NCBI GenBank assembly: GCA_023055425.1
Contig: JALGPY010000014.1
Span: 14,778,501-14,842,500, forward strand
DNA length: 64,000 nucleotides
Direction of reading: 5' to 3'
From: Linanthus parryae
Taxonomy: Eukaryota > Streptophyta > Magnoliopsida > Ericales > Polemoniaceae
Shown: piece by piece, positions 10,770 to 19,962 of the stretch
How positions within the stretch are numbered: position 1 is the first letter of the stretch
How the letters are laid out: the number at the start of each line of letters is the position of its first letter
The notes under the pieces: model-generated
Databases searched by the model: none
What the model was told of the DNA's origin: nothing
What the model saw: the letters and a program-made list of their open reading frames with translations, nothing else
Translations under genes and position numbers: made by a program

Positions 10770-11242
10770 ATGTGCTTTGCCGTGAGTCCTTACGACTGCT
10801 GGCTTCAACGCTTGTTTTTCGTTGATTCATGGCAACCTCAAGTTTTGAATCCTGAGTTTGCGCTTTGTGCTATAGAAATAGTTTCCAAGATCCACTTTAT
10901 GAGGCTTATTGCTCTTTATAACCATCATAAAGAAGATGCAGATAACATCTCATGTGTGTTCGAAGAAATTTCTTCGTGTATTATGTGTGCAGGTCATGTT
11001 TCCGGCCGCCTCGTGGCGAGGTGCAGCGCCGAAGTGACCGTGCTACCGTCTCGTAATGAACGGCGAAATTCTCCTCCAGCATCCCTGGAGGAGGATTTCT
11101 TGCCTCTTCGTTCTTGAACTCAGGGTGCTCGTCAATGCCCTTGTCCAACATGACAAGGAATCCATCACCAGAGGAATGACTGCTTCGCCTGTTTTGCAGA
11201 GTAGCATACGTCGAAACAGGAAGCTCCTCCGGCGCCTATCTT
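10770..11242 (+). pseudogene. Small plus-strand ORF downstream of the TATA box, copy 1 (frameshifted)
   Basis: The ATG at 10770 lies about 40 bp after the TATA box and begins MCFAVSPYDCWLQRLFFVDSW. Copy 2 has the matching ORF (45993-46445, 150 codons). Here an extra T near 11098-11101 shifts the frame, so the first frame stops at 11117 and the continuation (LFVLELRVLVNAL) reads to 11242. I do not recognise the product: no signal peptide or known motif is clear. Conservation between copies could reflect RNA or recent common origin rather than protein selection. The segment TTATGTGTGCAG|GTCATG near 10992 could be a splice site. Confidence 0.35.
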
Positions 11243-11804
11243 GATCAGACAGAGGCTTTTGTCACCCCTTAGGGTCCTGGGCGTATCGTTTCCCAGGTTT
11301 CGCGGCTAGGGATGTAGCGAATGACAAGCTGATCTCTTCGCGGCAGCATCCCTTTTGCTACGGATCTTTGGCCGCAGATCTGCGTATTGCGTAGCCGGTG
11401 TTGAAACCGGTGGGTTCATCCTTTGCAGTCCGGGTTTCCGTACTGTGTCTTTGCTGGCTTACCAGCCACTTTTCGAATGTATTGTAAGCCATGTTGGCTG
11501 CGTAGTTAGATTCGAGCTTTTCGCTTGTAAGCTTCTATCTAGACAGATAAATTGTAAGTCATTTGACTCGTAATGATAAATAGCTTTCTGTATTATCTGC
11601 TGTCTCTTTACAACAGAATACAATTTGGCATGCGTTTCGGCATATTTCGCCTTGCATAATGCTATGTAATTGTTTCGCATCTGCGATATATTGATTCGCG
11701 GGTGTTTCGCTAGATCGTTCGAGATCGTATCTTCGCAGCTGTGCCATCTCGGCGGATGGGCTTGCAGTTGGCCGTTGCAAATCATTTAAGATCATGTTCA
11801 CAAC
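11243..11804. other. Non-coding spacer of Gypsy copy 1
   Basis: No gene or clear signal. It is collinear with 46446-47107 in copy 2 and leads into the tandem array. It begins to show isolated CTATC...GATAG motifs like those of the repeat units. Confidence 0.6.
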
Positions 11805-12720
11805 ATTGCTATCGTAACAGATAGTCTTTAGCAGATCAATTAAGATCATTAAGTGGTGCGAACTGCTATCACAAAAGATAGGCTTTATTAGCGAACTGCT
11901 TGAGATCGTTTCTCGCATAAATTGCTATCGCAACAGATAGACTTTTAGAAGATCCAGTAAAATCAGCTTGCGCATGCGTTGCCATCGTAACAGAGGCTTG
12001 GATGATCAACTAAAATCACTTTGCATATAAGTTGCTATCGTAACAGATAGGCTTGAGATCGCACTTGTATAGGCCTAGATGATCAATTGAGATCGCATTT
12101 GCATTTAGCTGGTATCGTAAGAGATAGGCTTTACATGATCAATTAAGATCGCATTTTCGCCTGGTTGCTATCGTAAGAGATAGGCTTTAGATGATCAATT
12201 AAGATCGCATTTGCATTGGCTGCTATCGTGAGAGATAGGCTTTAGATGATCAATTAAGATCACATTTGTGTTGGCTGCTATCGTGAGAGATAGGCTTCAG
12301 ATGATCAATTAAGATCGCATTTGTGTTGGCTGCTATCGTGAGAGATAGGCTTTAGATGATCAATTAAGATCGCATTTGCGCTTGGCTGCTATCGTAGGAG
12401 ATAGGCTTTAGATGATCAATTAAGATCGCATTTGCGCTTGGCTGCTATCGTAGGAGATAGGCTTTAGATTATCAATTAAGATCGCATTTGCGCTTGGCTG
12501 CTATCGTAGGAGATAGGCTTTAGATGATCACTTAAGATCGCATTTGTATTGGCTGCTATCATGCGAGATAGGCTTAGATGATCACTTAAGATCGCATTGC
12601 ATTGGCTGCTATCGTAAGAGATAGGCTTAGATGATCATTTAAGATCGCGTTTGCATTAGTTGCTATCGTAGAGATAGGCTTATATGATCAATTAAGATCG
12701 CAGTTTGTATGGATTGCTAT
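11805..12720. repeat. 55-bp tandem repeat array of Gypsy copy 1
   Basis: About 17 units of roughly 55 bp. Each has GCTATCGTGAGAGATAGGC (a CTATC/GATAG hairpin) followed by GATCAATTAAGATC and GCATTTG. The first five or six units are diverged, while the middle ones (12160-12540) are almost identical, the pattern of local unequal exchange. Copy 2 has about 12 units of 54 bp at 47108-47722. Tandem arrays between pol and the 3' LTR are known for Tat-lineage elements and can seed satellites. Open frames across the array are by-products of its period. Confidence 0.9.
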
Positions 12721-12792
12721 TGCAGCGAACAAACCATTGTTAACAGTAATAACAAATTAAATAGAGCAACATAAACGGCTAGAAATATGAAC

Positions 12793-12870
12793 TTCTCATT
12801 TGGGAGAATTCTTTTATTATAACGCTCTCATATGGGAGAGATGGGATTACAATCCTCTCATATGGGAGAG
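12793..12870 (-). other. Three consecutive small hairpins after the pol stop
   Basis: TTCTCATTTGGGAGAA (12793-12808), CTCTCATATGGGAGAG (12825-12840) and CTCTCATATGGGAGAG (12855-12870) each form a 5-bp stem with a 6-base loop. The same triplet occurs in copy 2 (47784-47799, 47816-47831, 47846-47861), with stems kept and loops changed. It lies in the 3' untranslated part of the gag-pol transcript. Confidence 0.55.
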
Positions 12871-12939
12871 GAGATTGCGCAAATCATAGCCACATGAGAC
12901 ATTAAGCACGTTATCATAAAACGTATGAAATGAGAGAAG

Positions 12940-15900
12940 TCAGGGGTAGTACTTCTTGATCCAGCGCATATTGATTGAACTGGGAGTTGAGGTTGTACCG
13001 TGCAACCTTCGTATGCTGCAGTAGCCACTATCGAAGACTTCTGTGACTTCGAAGGGTCCTTCCCAATTAGCTGCGAACTTTGGGTGAGTTGCTTCTCGCA
13101 TGCAGTGTTCAGATGCGCGCAAGACCAGGCCTCCGACTGCGAAATCCCTTCGCTGGACTGTCTTGTTGTATGCGCGAGCGATTCTTTCCTGGTACCGCTT
13201 GTTAGTCCTTTTGGCTTGTTCTCGCTTCTCTTCCAGCAAGATTAAGTCATGATCGCGTTGATTTTCATAGAGTGCATGGAAGGCCAGCCTTGCCGAGTTG
13301 ACTCTAACCTCCGCAGGTACCACAGCTTCGGCCCCATAACACAGTAGAAATGGCGAGGCCCCTGTGGGTGTCCTTGGAGAAGTTCTGTAGGCCCACAGAG
13401 CTATGCTTAGAGAGTCGGCCCACTTCTTGTGGTCATCTGCGACCATTTTGCTCAATATTCTCAACAACGTCTTGTTAGTCGCTTCGGCTTGTCCGTTTCC
13501 CTTCGGGTAGTAAGGGGTAGAACATATTTGCCTGATATTGTACTCTGCTAATTTCGCGGCTACCTGGCGATTAACAAAAGGAGTACCGTTATCTGAAAGA
13601 ATGGTGTTTGGGATTCCGAACCTGCATACGATGCTTTCTTGGATAAAGTTGACCACAGCCAACGCATTTGCCGTCTTCAGTGGTATTGCTTCCACCCACT
13701 TGGTAAACAACTCGGTTGCGGTGAGAATGAAATGATTCCCGTGCGACGTCGGCCGGATGGGACCGATGAAGTCCAGAGCCCATGTATGAAATGGCCATGG
13801 CGTCCCTAGTGCATGTAGATCCACAACAGGAGCGTGCACTAGGTTCCCCTTGAATTGGCATTCCTGGCAGCGTCGCACTTTGGTGCGACAATCGACTTCC
13901 ATCGTGGGCCAGAAATATCCGATTGAGAGGAGCTGTCTGCATAATTTCGCACCTCCTTGGTGTTCCACCTGATGAGAAAGGTCCATGACTTCTTGTGCTT
14001 CTCTGCCGTCTAGACATCGCAGCAAGTTGCCCTCGTGACCTCTTCGCCAAAGCAGGTTTTCCTGTACCACGTATCGAGACGCTTTCCTTTTTAATTTTTC
14101 GGCTTCTTTTCTCGATTCGGGCAGGGTGCCCTGGGTGAGGAAATCAAACAGTGGCTTCCTCCAGTCCGTGTCGTCATCGGTTAGGGCGACGAGTAGAGAG
14201 TCTTTGATTAGTGCGCAACTTTCGCACTTCCCTTGTATCAGGGCTGCAGCTGTCGACATGTCTGGCCAATGAATGCCATATCTCTGAGCCTTTCTGTAGA
14301 TTGACACCTCGCTTTCTCCGCAAGCGTGTTGGTGAATCTTTTCTAACAGCTGTTGTCCCTCTTGCTCGGAGACACACCGCATGAGTATTCCTCCAGGACC
14401 CTTGTAGTAAAGGGTGTTGTCGTGGATGCAGTATCCTTTTGTGAGTGCCCAGCTTTCGCTGCTGGTGCCTTTTGCAATAGCTTGCAGGATTGCTTTCCGC
14501 CAGTCTTCGTCATCCATGTGTTCGTCGTCGCACGCATCTTCTGTCAATGCCGACGATGTTCGCACCTCGATGGAAATCCTTGCGGGGCACTTGTCTATGC
14601 TGACCTTAGACCCCAGAGTTGCCAAGGCGTCTGCGTGCCTGTAGTCTGCTCGGGGCTTGTGCTCGTACTTCACATCGCAGAATTGTTGCATCAGTTTCTG
14701 TACTAGGGTACGATAAGACAGGAGGTTGATCTCCTTCAAACCATATTCGCCCGAGGCTTGCTTAACAATCAGCTTGGAATCTCCCATGACTGTTAAGTTA
14801 CTCACTTCCAAAGCTTTCGCGGCACGGAGCCCCGCAATGAGAGCCTCGTATTCCGCTTCGTTGTTCGTGACTGCGAAGTTGAGCTTTGCAGATATCTGTA
14901 TGACTTCCCCGTCTGGCTTTGTCAAGACTATCCCAATGCCTCCGCCTTTCCTGGTTGACGAACCGTCGAAGTGGAGGGTCCAATAGGGCACGTCGATCGC
15001 GTAGATTTCAGGGCCTTCGAGCTCTTCTTCGATCACGGGTTCGTGGCTGTTGTCGAGAAACTGTGCCAACAGATCTGCTACCGCCTGCGACTTGATCGCT
15101 CTTGGTTTCACGCATGTGATATCGTATTGAGAGATGGTCATGTACCATTTTGCCAATCTCCCGCCCGGAGTAGTGTGAGTTAGCAAATATCTTATGGGGT
15201 CGCTCTTGGTGACCACCACTACTTTGTGTGATGCAAAATAGTGTCTCAACTTTTCTATCACAAAGAATAAAGCAAGGCAGTGACGTTCGATATCTGTGTA
15301 CCTTGATTCAGCAGGCTGCACAATTCGAGAGATATAGTAGATGGGCCTCTCCTGGCCTTCATACTCCTGAGCCAAGAGTGCTCCTATAGATCTCCTTGTT
15401 GATGTAAGATATAGCAGAAGCGGTGATCCCAGCTGAGGCGCGATCATAATCTTTGAGGACGTGAGCAGCTCTTTCAGCTTTTCGAATGCGGCTTCATGGT
15501 CCGGAGCCCAGTTGTACGCGGCGTCCTTCTTGAGAAGAGTGCTGAAACAGCATGTGATTTCTGCAATTGCTGGAATGAATCTCCGCAGATATGACAGTTT
15601 TCCCAAGAATGTCTTCAAGGTACTTTGGTTGTGGGGTGGCGTCATGCTGGTGATGGCTGACACTTTCGCAGGGTCAGGCTCGATCCCTTGGCGATGGACT
15701 ACACATCCCAAGAACTTCCCCGAGGTCACGCCGAACGCGCATTTCATGGGGTTCATTTTCAGTTGAAAGCCCCTGCATCTGTTGAACACCTTTCGCAGGT
15801 CTGCAAGGTGATCCGCTTCGTGCTTGGATTTAACCACCAGGTCATCCACATAAAATTCCACCTCTTTGTGCATCATGTCGTGGAATAGAGCCATCATGGC

Positions 15901-16665
15901 CCGCTGATATGTTGCGCCCGCGTTCTTAAGACCGAACGGCATCACCGTGTAATTGAATACCCCCACAGGAGTGATGAATGCAGTTTTCTGCGCATCTTCG
16001 GGATCCATCTTGATTTGATTGTACCCGCTGAAACCGTCCATGAAACTGAACATGCGATGGCCTGCTGTTGAATCGATAAGCAAATCGATGTTGGGCAGTG
16101 GGAAATCGTCCTTAGGGCAGAAGCGATTGAGATCTCGGAATTCCACACAGATGCGGAGCTGTCCGTTCTTCTTCACCACCGGCACGATGTTGGCCAGCCA
16201 TGTGGGATGATGATTTGGCTCTATGAACTTGGCATCTAGGAGTTTGACTATCTCCTGCTTGATCTTCATGTTAAGCTCTGGTCTGAAGCTTCTGGTGCTC
16301 TGCTTGACCGGTTTAGACCCTGGGATGATGTCCAAACGGTGCATGGTGATGCTTGTATCCAGACCTGGCATCTCATCATATTCCCATGCGAACACGTCCT
16401 TGTACTCAGTTAGGAGCTGCAACAGTCCTTGTTCCTCTTCGCTCGTGAGGTCCGCACTCAGGAAGACTGGCCTTTTCTTTTCCTCGTTCGGGCTGAGGAA
16501 CACTTCCTTTAGTTCTTGCGTTTGTGGTCTTGGCCTGTCTTCCATGCATTCAGGCGCTTCTTTGAGTTTCTCGTCTGGAGTGTCTTGTGTTGGCTCTTCT
16601 GTCAGCGCAACTTGCTCGATTTGATTGATTTGCTCAGGGACATCCCCATGCCCGTGTGAGGACAT
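12940..16665 (-). CDS. Pol polyprotein (reverse transcriptase, two RNase H domains, integrase), copy 1
   Basis: 1241 residues from ATG 16665 with no internal stop. Reverse transcriptase occupies about residues 145-320, with catalytic FMDGFSGYNQI (D210) and YVDD (272-275). The first RNase H (about 415-540) has LYLTSTRRSIGALL where the catalytic LYLDAS motif is expected, so it is probably inactive. A second, archaeal-type RNase H (about 560-690) keeps HFDGSS, EAEYEA, MGDSKL and HADALA. Two related integrase N-terminal modules follow (about 720-817 and 833-936). The second has the H-H-C-C set (H898, H902, C933, C936). The integrase core has D965, D1025 and E1061. The end reads MRWIKKYYP, with no chromodomain. 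The ATG lies 12 bases past the gag-pro stop, in the same frame. Confidence 0.93.
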   Translation of the reverse strand: MSSHGHGDVPEQINQIEQVALTEEPTQDTPDEKLKEAPECMEDRPRPQTQELKEVFLSPNEEKKRPVFLSADLTSEEEQGLLQLLTEYKDVFAWEYDEMPGLDTSITMHRLDIIPGSKPVKQSTRSFRPELNMKIKQEIVKLLDAKFIEPNHHPTWLANIVPVVKKNGQLRICVEFRDLNRFCPKDDFPLPNIDLLIDSTAGHRMFSFMDGFSGYNQIKMDPEDAQKTAFITPVGVFNYTVMPFGLKNAGATYQRAMMALFHDMMHKEVEFYVDDLVVKSKHEADHLADLRKVFNRCRGFQLKMNPMKCAFGVTSGKFLGCVVHRQGIEPDPAKVSAITSMTPPHNQSTLKTFLGKLSYLRRFIPAIAEITCCFSTLLKKDAAYNWAPDHEAAFEKLKELLTSSKIMIAPQLGSPLLLYLTSTRRSIGALLAQEYEGQERPIYYISRIVQPAESRYTDIERHCLALFFVIEKLRHYFASHKVVVVTKSDPIRYLLTHTTPGGRLAKWYMTISQYDITCVKPRAIKSQAVADLLAQFLDNSHEPVIEEELEGPEIYAIDVPYWTLHFDGSSTRKGGGIGIVLTKPDGEVIQISAKLNFAVTNNEAEYEALIAGLRAAKALEVSNLTVMGDSKLIVKQASGEYGLKEINLLSYRTLVQKLMQQFCDVKYEHKPRADYRHADALATLGSKVSIDKCPARISIEVRTSSALTEDACDDEHMDDEDWRKAILQAIAKGTSSESWALTKGYCIHDNTLYYKGPGGILMRCVSEQEGQQLLEKIHQHACGESEVSIYRKAQRYGIHWPDMSTAAALIQGKCESCALIKDSLLVALTDDDTDWRKPLFDFLTQGTLPESRKEAEKLKRKASRYVVQENLLWRRGHEGNLLRCLDGREAQEVMDLSHQVEHQGGAKLCRQLLSIGYFWPTMEVDCRTKVRRCQECQFKGNLVHAPVVDLHALGTPWPFHTWALDFIGPIRPTSHGNHFILTATELFTKWVEAIPLKTANALAVVNFIQESIVCRFGIPNTILSDNGTPFVNRQVAAKLAEYNIRQICSTPYYPKGNGQAEATNKTLLRILSKMVADDHKKWADSLSIALWAYRTSPRTPTGASPFLLCYGAEAVVPAEVRVNSARLAFHALYENQRDHDLILLEEKREQAKRTNKRYQERIARAYNKTVQRRDFAVGGLVLRASEHCMREATHPKFAANWEGPFEVTEVFDSGYCSIRRLHGTTSTPSSINMRWIKKYYP

Positions 16666-16680
16666 CCCCGCGCACCATCA
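16666..16680 (-). promoter_or_regulatory. In-frame TGA between gag-pro and pol (possible readthrough site)
   Basis: Gag-pro ends at the TGA 16680-16678. The four following codons stay open and lead directly into the pol ATG at 16665 in the same frame. Copy 2 keeps the arrangement (TGA 51670-51668, ATG 51655), although the bases after the stop differ (TGG versus AGG). Readthrough or re-initiation would both make Pol; the sequence alone does not decide. Confidence 0.6.
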
Positions 16681-19290
16681 TATGCGATAGCATTTCTTCC
16701 CATTGGCGTAGAAGCTCTCTATCTCCTTGCCCTCGGGGTCATGCTTTGCGATCCTCTTCAAGGTGTACACATTCTTTCGATGATATGCGATACGTGGCGC
16801 CTCTCCGCGTGTAGGCGGCTTTTCCTTGGCATCTTCCCTTGTCACCATCACGCCCGCAGGTGACTGGTCCTTGATGTCCTCCCAGAGAGGCAAAGGAGTA
16901 GGGTTGAAAGGCCCGGGTGTTTGCTCGTCCGCCATCTCAGTGAACCACACCGCCTCGCTGAGATGTGCTTCGTCCAAGTTGAACGGGTTAGTAGAAGCCG
17001 GTATCTCGACTATTCTGTCGTTCCAGATAGCTTTCATAACCTGGTGAGCCGTCGAAGGGACTGCGTCGAAGCGATGAATCCAGGCTCGACCTATAATCAT
17101 GTGGTATGTGGTGTTCGCGTCTATGACATAGAACTTCGCCGAGCACTTGATCTTGCCAATCTGGACGCCCAGGCGGATCCACCCGATCGTCATTCTAGAG
17201 TCGCTTCCGAATCCCACCAGTGGAGATGGACGTTTGACTACCTTGTGCTCGGGGATTCCTGCTAGCTTCAGTGTGTGGAGTGGAACAACGTTGACCGCTG
17301 CTCCTCCATCGACAAATGCTCGCTTGAATTCGACGCCATTGACAATGGCGGTCACGTAGAGAGGCCTCTGGTGACTCGCATCCGTCTTCTTGTCGCTGGC
17401 AGAAAAGGTCATGATCTTTTCTGTGGAACGAGACGCCCTGATGACCTTCCCGTTGGAAACCACGAGGTCCTCCTCGTAGTCCTCCGCTATCCTTAAGATT
17501 GCTTTTGTCATATCAGCCCGGCACCTCTCGGAGAAATTCATCTCGTCGAAGAATTTGTTGAAGCCGTGCGACCCTTTCATGCGGTCGGCACGTTCATCCT
17601 CTGTGTCCATGCTATAGTCTTCGTCTTGATGGACCTCAGCAATGATGGGTAGACCATCCTCTGCGACTTCCTCCATGTCTACGATCGAGATCATGGCGAC
17701 CTCTTTGCCTTTCGAGCCTGACTCTGTATGGGCAGGAAGTGGGTTGTTGCGCACGTCCTTCCTGTTGTCGCTGACGATTAGCTCGCCGTTCTTCATCTTC
17801 TGATCGAACGCGAACCTGAGTTTCTTGCACTCGGCGGTGGGATGCATGATCTTGCCGTGGTACTCGCACCACTTAGGGTCCCTCACCATCTCCTTGGAGG
17901 GTGTTTTCTCGAGCGGTGGCAGGACGCCGTCCTTGCGCCACTGTTTGCAGAGGTCACTCGCTTCCTCTACCGAGCATGGCAGAGGTGGTACATCGAAGTT
18001 CACAACCTTCGCTTGTTTCTGGGGCGAAACTGTATTGACCTCAGCTTCGCGTCCCCGCTTGTAGCTGAACCTTCCGATCTTGTAAGTGGTACCGCTCGCA
18101 GGTCGTTCTGGAGCGTTCTTCTTTTTCTGTCTCTTGACTATGGGCTCGATGTTCTTCGTGCATTCGATTAGTTTTGAAAACGTAGGTGTTTGCAAATTGA
18201 TGAGCATACCTTTGTATTCATCTCGCATGCACTGTAGGCATATCTCCACGAGCCGGCTTTCGGGCATTGGATCTTTGCACTCCAAGGATTTCACCCGGAA
18301 TTTCTTGATGAAGGTGATCCCATCCTCCTCGCGCTTCTGATACATCCCCGAGAGATGAATCATTGTCACCTTTTCCTCCATTTGAAAGAACTTGGTATAG
18401 AACTTTTGGACCATGTCGTCCCAAGTCTTCACGGATCCGGCCTCCAATGTCCGGTACCATTTGTATGCTACGTTCCCAAGAGATTTTGGGAACTCTCGCA
18501 TCAGCAGCTTGGGATCGGCTCCGTACGGACCCATGACATCAATGAAACGCATGACATGCTCATGAGCGTTTCCATTGACGTCCTCGAACTTATCCCATTT
18601 GGGAGCCTTGTACCCCGCCGGGTTAGGCATGAGATAGATCTCTCGTGGAATAGGTGGATCATTGTCTAACTTTGGGATAATGGTATCCGCGAATGACTGA
18701 TGAGCCAGGATGGTGTCCACGCGCTTTTGCAAAGACGTCATGCATTCTGGAATGCTCCCCTCGGTAGTTGCTGGAGGGGTTGCCGTGGGCGGTGGCGACA
18801 CATATGCCGTCGGAGGATTGGGAGCATACTGAGTACCCGTGTTTCCCCAGATCATCGTTGGGGGAGGCAAAGGGTACTGCATAGTTGGGTTGGACGCCAA
18901 AGCCGAGGGCTGAGGAGCGTGAGCAGCAGGAGGCAGCATTTGTGCCGTTGATCCTTGAACCGAAGGCAGTTGCGCAGCCGACGGTGGAGTCTGCAGATGA
19001 GGGTTGGGAGGTGTGGCTGGCACTCCCAATCCTGGAGCAGTAGGGGTTCCTCCTCCCTGAGGGATAGCGGTGGCTGGCGGAGGATTTGGCGCGAGGGTGC
19101 CCAGAACAGCCAAGATTTGTTCTAATTGTGCGGATTGAGACTTGAGAGCTTTCGCCTGAATTTGGACGGTGGCGTCCAAAGACTCTAACGTCGGTGCTTC
19201 GCCGGGAGTCGTCGGAGTACGGCGGGTCTCGTCTCCCGAGGGAGTTTCGGTGGAAGGCGATCGGTTGCTGACATCATCCTCCTGAGACAT
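16678..19290 (-). CDS. Gag-protease polyprotein, copy 1
   Basis: 870 residues from ATG 19290. A Pro/Ala/Thr-rich N-terminal region (1-175) precedes the retrotransposon gag domain at about 225-390 (FPKSLGNVAYKWYRTL, DDMVQKFYTKFF, YQKREEDGITFIKKF). A zinc-knuckle-like C-x2-H-x4-H-x4-C lies at C475, H478, H483 and C488, the variant usual for Tat elements. The aspartic protease is at about 645-760, with active-site VDGGAAVNV (D661) in place of DTG or DSG. Gag packages the RNA and the protease matures the particle. The frame is uninterrupted, unlike copy 2, which has a stop at W290. Confidence 0.92.
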   Translation of the reverse strand: MSQEDDVSNRSPSTETPSGDETRRTPTTPGEAPTLESLDATVQIQAKALKSQSAQLEQILAVLGTLAPNPPPATAIPQGGGTPTAPGLGVPATPPNPHLQTPPSAAQLPSVQGSTAQMLPPAAHAPQPSALASNPTMQYPLPPPTMIWGNTGTQYAPNPPTAYVSPPPTATPPATTEGSIPECMTSLQKRVDTILAHQSFADTIIPKLDNDPPIPREIYLMPNPAGYKAPKWDKFEDVNGNAHEHVMRFIDVMGPYGADPKLLMREFPKSLGNVAYKWYRTLEAGSVKTWDDMVQKFYTKFFQMEEKVTMIHLSGMYQKREEDGITFIKKFRVKSLECKDPMPESRLVEICLQCMRDEYKGMLINLQTPTFSKLIECTKNIEPIVKRQKKKNAPERPASGTTYKIGRFSYKRGREAEVNTVSPQKQAKVVNFDVPPLPCSVEEASDLCKQWRKDGVLPPLEKTPSKEMVRDPKWCEYHGKIMHPTAECKKLRFAFDQKMKNGELIVSDNRKDVRNNPLPAHTESGSKGKEVAMISIVDMEEVAEDGLPIIAEVHQDEDYSMDTEDERADRMKGSHGFNKFFDEMNFSERCRADMTKAILRIAEDYEEDLVVSNGKVIRASRSTEKIMTFSASDKKTDASHQRPLYVTAIVNGVEFKRAFVDGGAAVNVVPLHTLKLAGIPEHKVVKRPSPLVGFGSDSRMTIGWIRLGVQIGKIKCSAKFYVIDANTTYHMIIGRAWIHRFDAVPSTAHQVMKAIWNDRIVEIPASTNPFNLDEAHLSEAVWFTEMADEQTPGPFNPTPLPLWEDIKDQSPAGVMVTREDAKEKPPTRGEAPRIAYHRKNVYTLKRIAKHDPEGKEIESFYANGKKCYRI

Positions 19291-19310
19291 GGTTGCTTTT
19301 GCCGGTAAGA

Positions 19311-19328
19311 TTCACGTCGGGTTCACCA
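19311..19328 (-). other. Primer-binding site of Gypsy copy 1
   Basis: On the minus strand, three bases after the 5' LTR, the sequence TGGTGAACCCGACGTGAA begins with the TGG expected to pair with a tRNA CCA end. The same bases occur in copy 2 (54301-54317). It is not the initiator-methionine site; I could not assign the tRNA with confidence. Confidence 0.75.
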
Positions 19329-19331
19329 AAA

Positions 19332-19957
19332 TGTGCGCGAGAGATTCCGGCAGGGAGACCTCCGTGTGCACCGTGTGTAGTGGATCAAGGATCGCACAGG
19401 AAGAGTAGGGGTGTGTGTAGGGAGAGAGGAAGTCAGTAGCAATGTCTGAGAGAGAGACAGAGGTTTGGCAGAGCTTCCGCGTATGGCAGTGTGTTCTCTT
19501 TTGTATGGAAAGGTTGATGATCTATATATACTGGAGAACGTGACTGTTGTAGTGTGGTTAATGCGCCCATTAATGGCGGCTTAATTAGCTTAACCATAAC
19601 GGCACGTTCGTCCGAGTATATAGGAACCGTTATAGCACGTGGTGCGCGAATACCGGAACCGTTACGAGGTTGACCGGGTTTGACCGGATTGACCGGGTCT
19701 AGGGAGCTCGTGCCATAGATCTCTCAAAACAGTTACTAAAGGTCGCGTGCGGGCTTGACTCGCACGCGACAGGGCTTACTCTAGCCTCCAAACCACTAAG
19801 TCCCTACAAGTCCCGTGCGGTGGTATGCGAGGGCTCTGTCTCGCAGCCCCCACATGGATCAGCTCGGCTGGTGATCCAGTGTGTATGGAGCACAATATGG
19901 TGTGCTGGATGGCTGCCACGTGGCCAAGATCTGTCATGTCAGAAAGCAGTATCTACA
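19332..19957 (-). repeat. 5' LTR of Gypsy copy 1
   Basis: 626 bp matching 4691-5316. It is followed by the duplication GCTAT (19958-19962), after which LINE ORF2 resumes. Being upstream of gag on the minus strand, it is the transcribed 5' LTR. A plus-strand open frame across the LTR end is incidental. Confidence 0.95.
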
Positions 19958-19962
19958 GCTAT

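Larger units (their letters stand above)
4691..19957 (-). mobile_element. Tat-lineage Ty3/Gypsy retrotransposon, copy 1
   Basis: 15,267 bp, bounded by 626-bp LTRs and the duplication GCTAT (4686-4690 and 19958-19962). Orientation is minus: gag-pro and pol read leftwards, the primer site lies beside the right LTR and the purine tract beside the left LTR. Assignment to the Tat lineage rests on four traits: large size, an archaeal-type second RNase H after the usual one, no chromodomain, and a long region between pol and the 3' LTR with tandem repeats and an antisense gene. By eye the two LTRs differ at about four positions, so insertion was recent. Gag-pro and pol have no internal stops apart from the TGA between them. 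Confidence 0.93.

Noticed and set aside
11559..12720. CRISPR-like regular repeats
   Set aside because: Units are head-to-tail without unique spacers, in a plant retrotransposon; this is a tandem array.
19311..19328. Naming the primer tRNA of the Gypsy family
   Set aside because: The complement does not match a tRNA end that I can recall with certainty; left unassigned.
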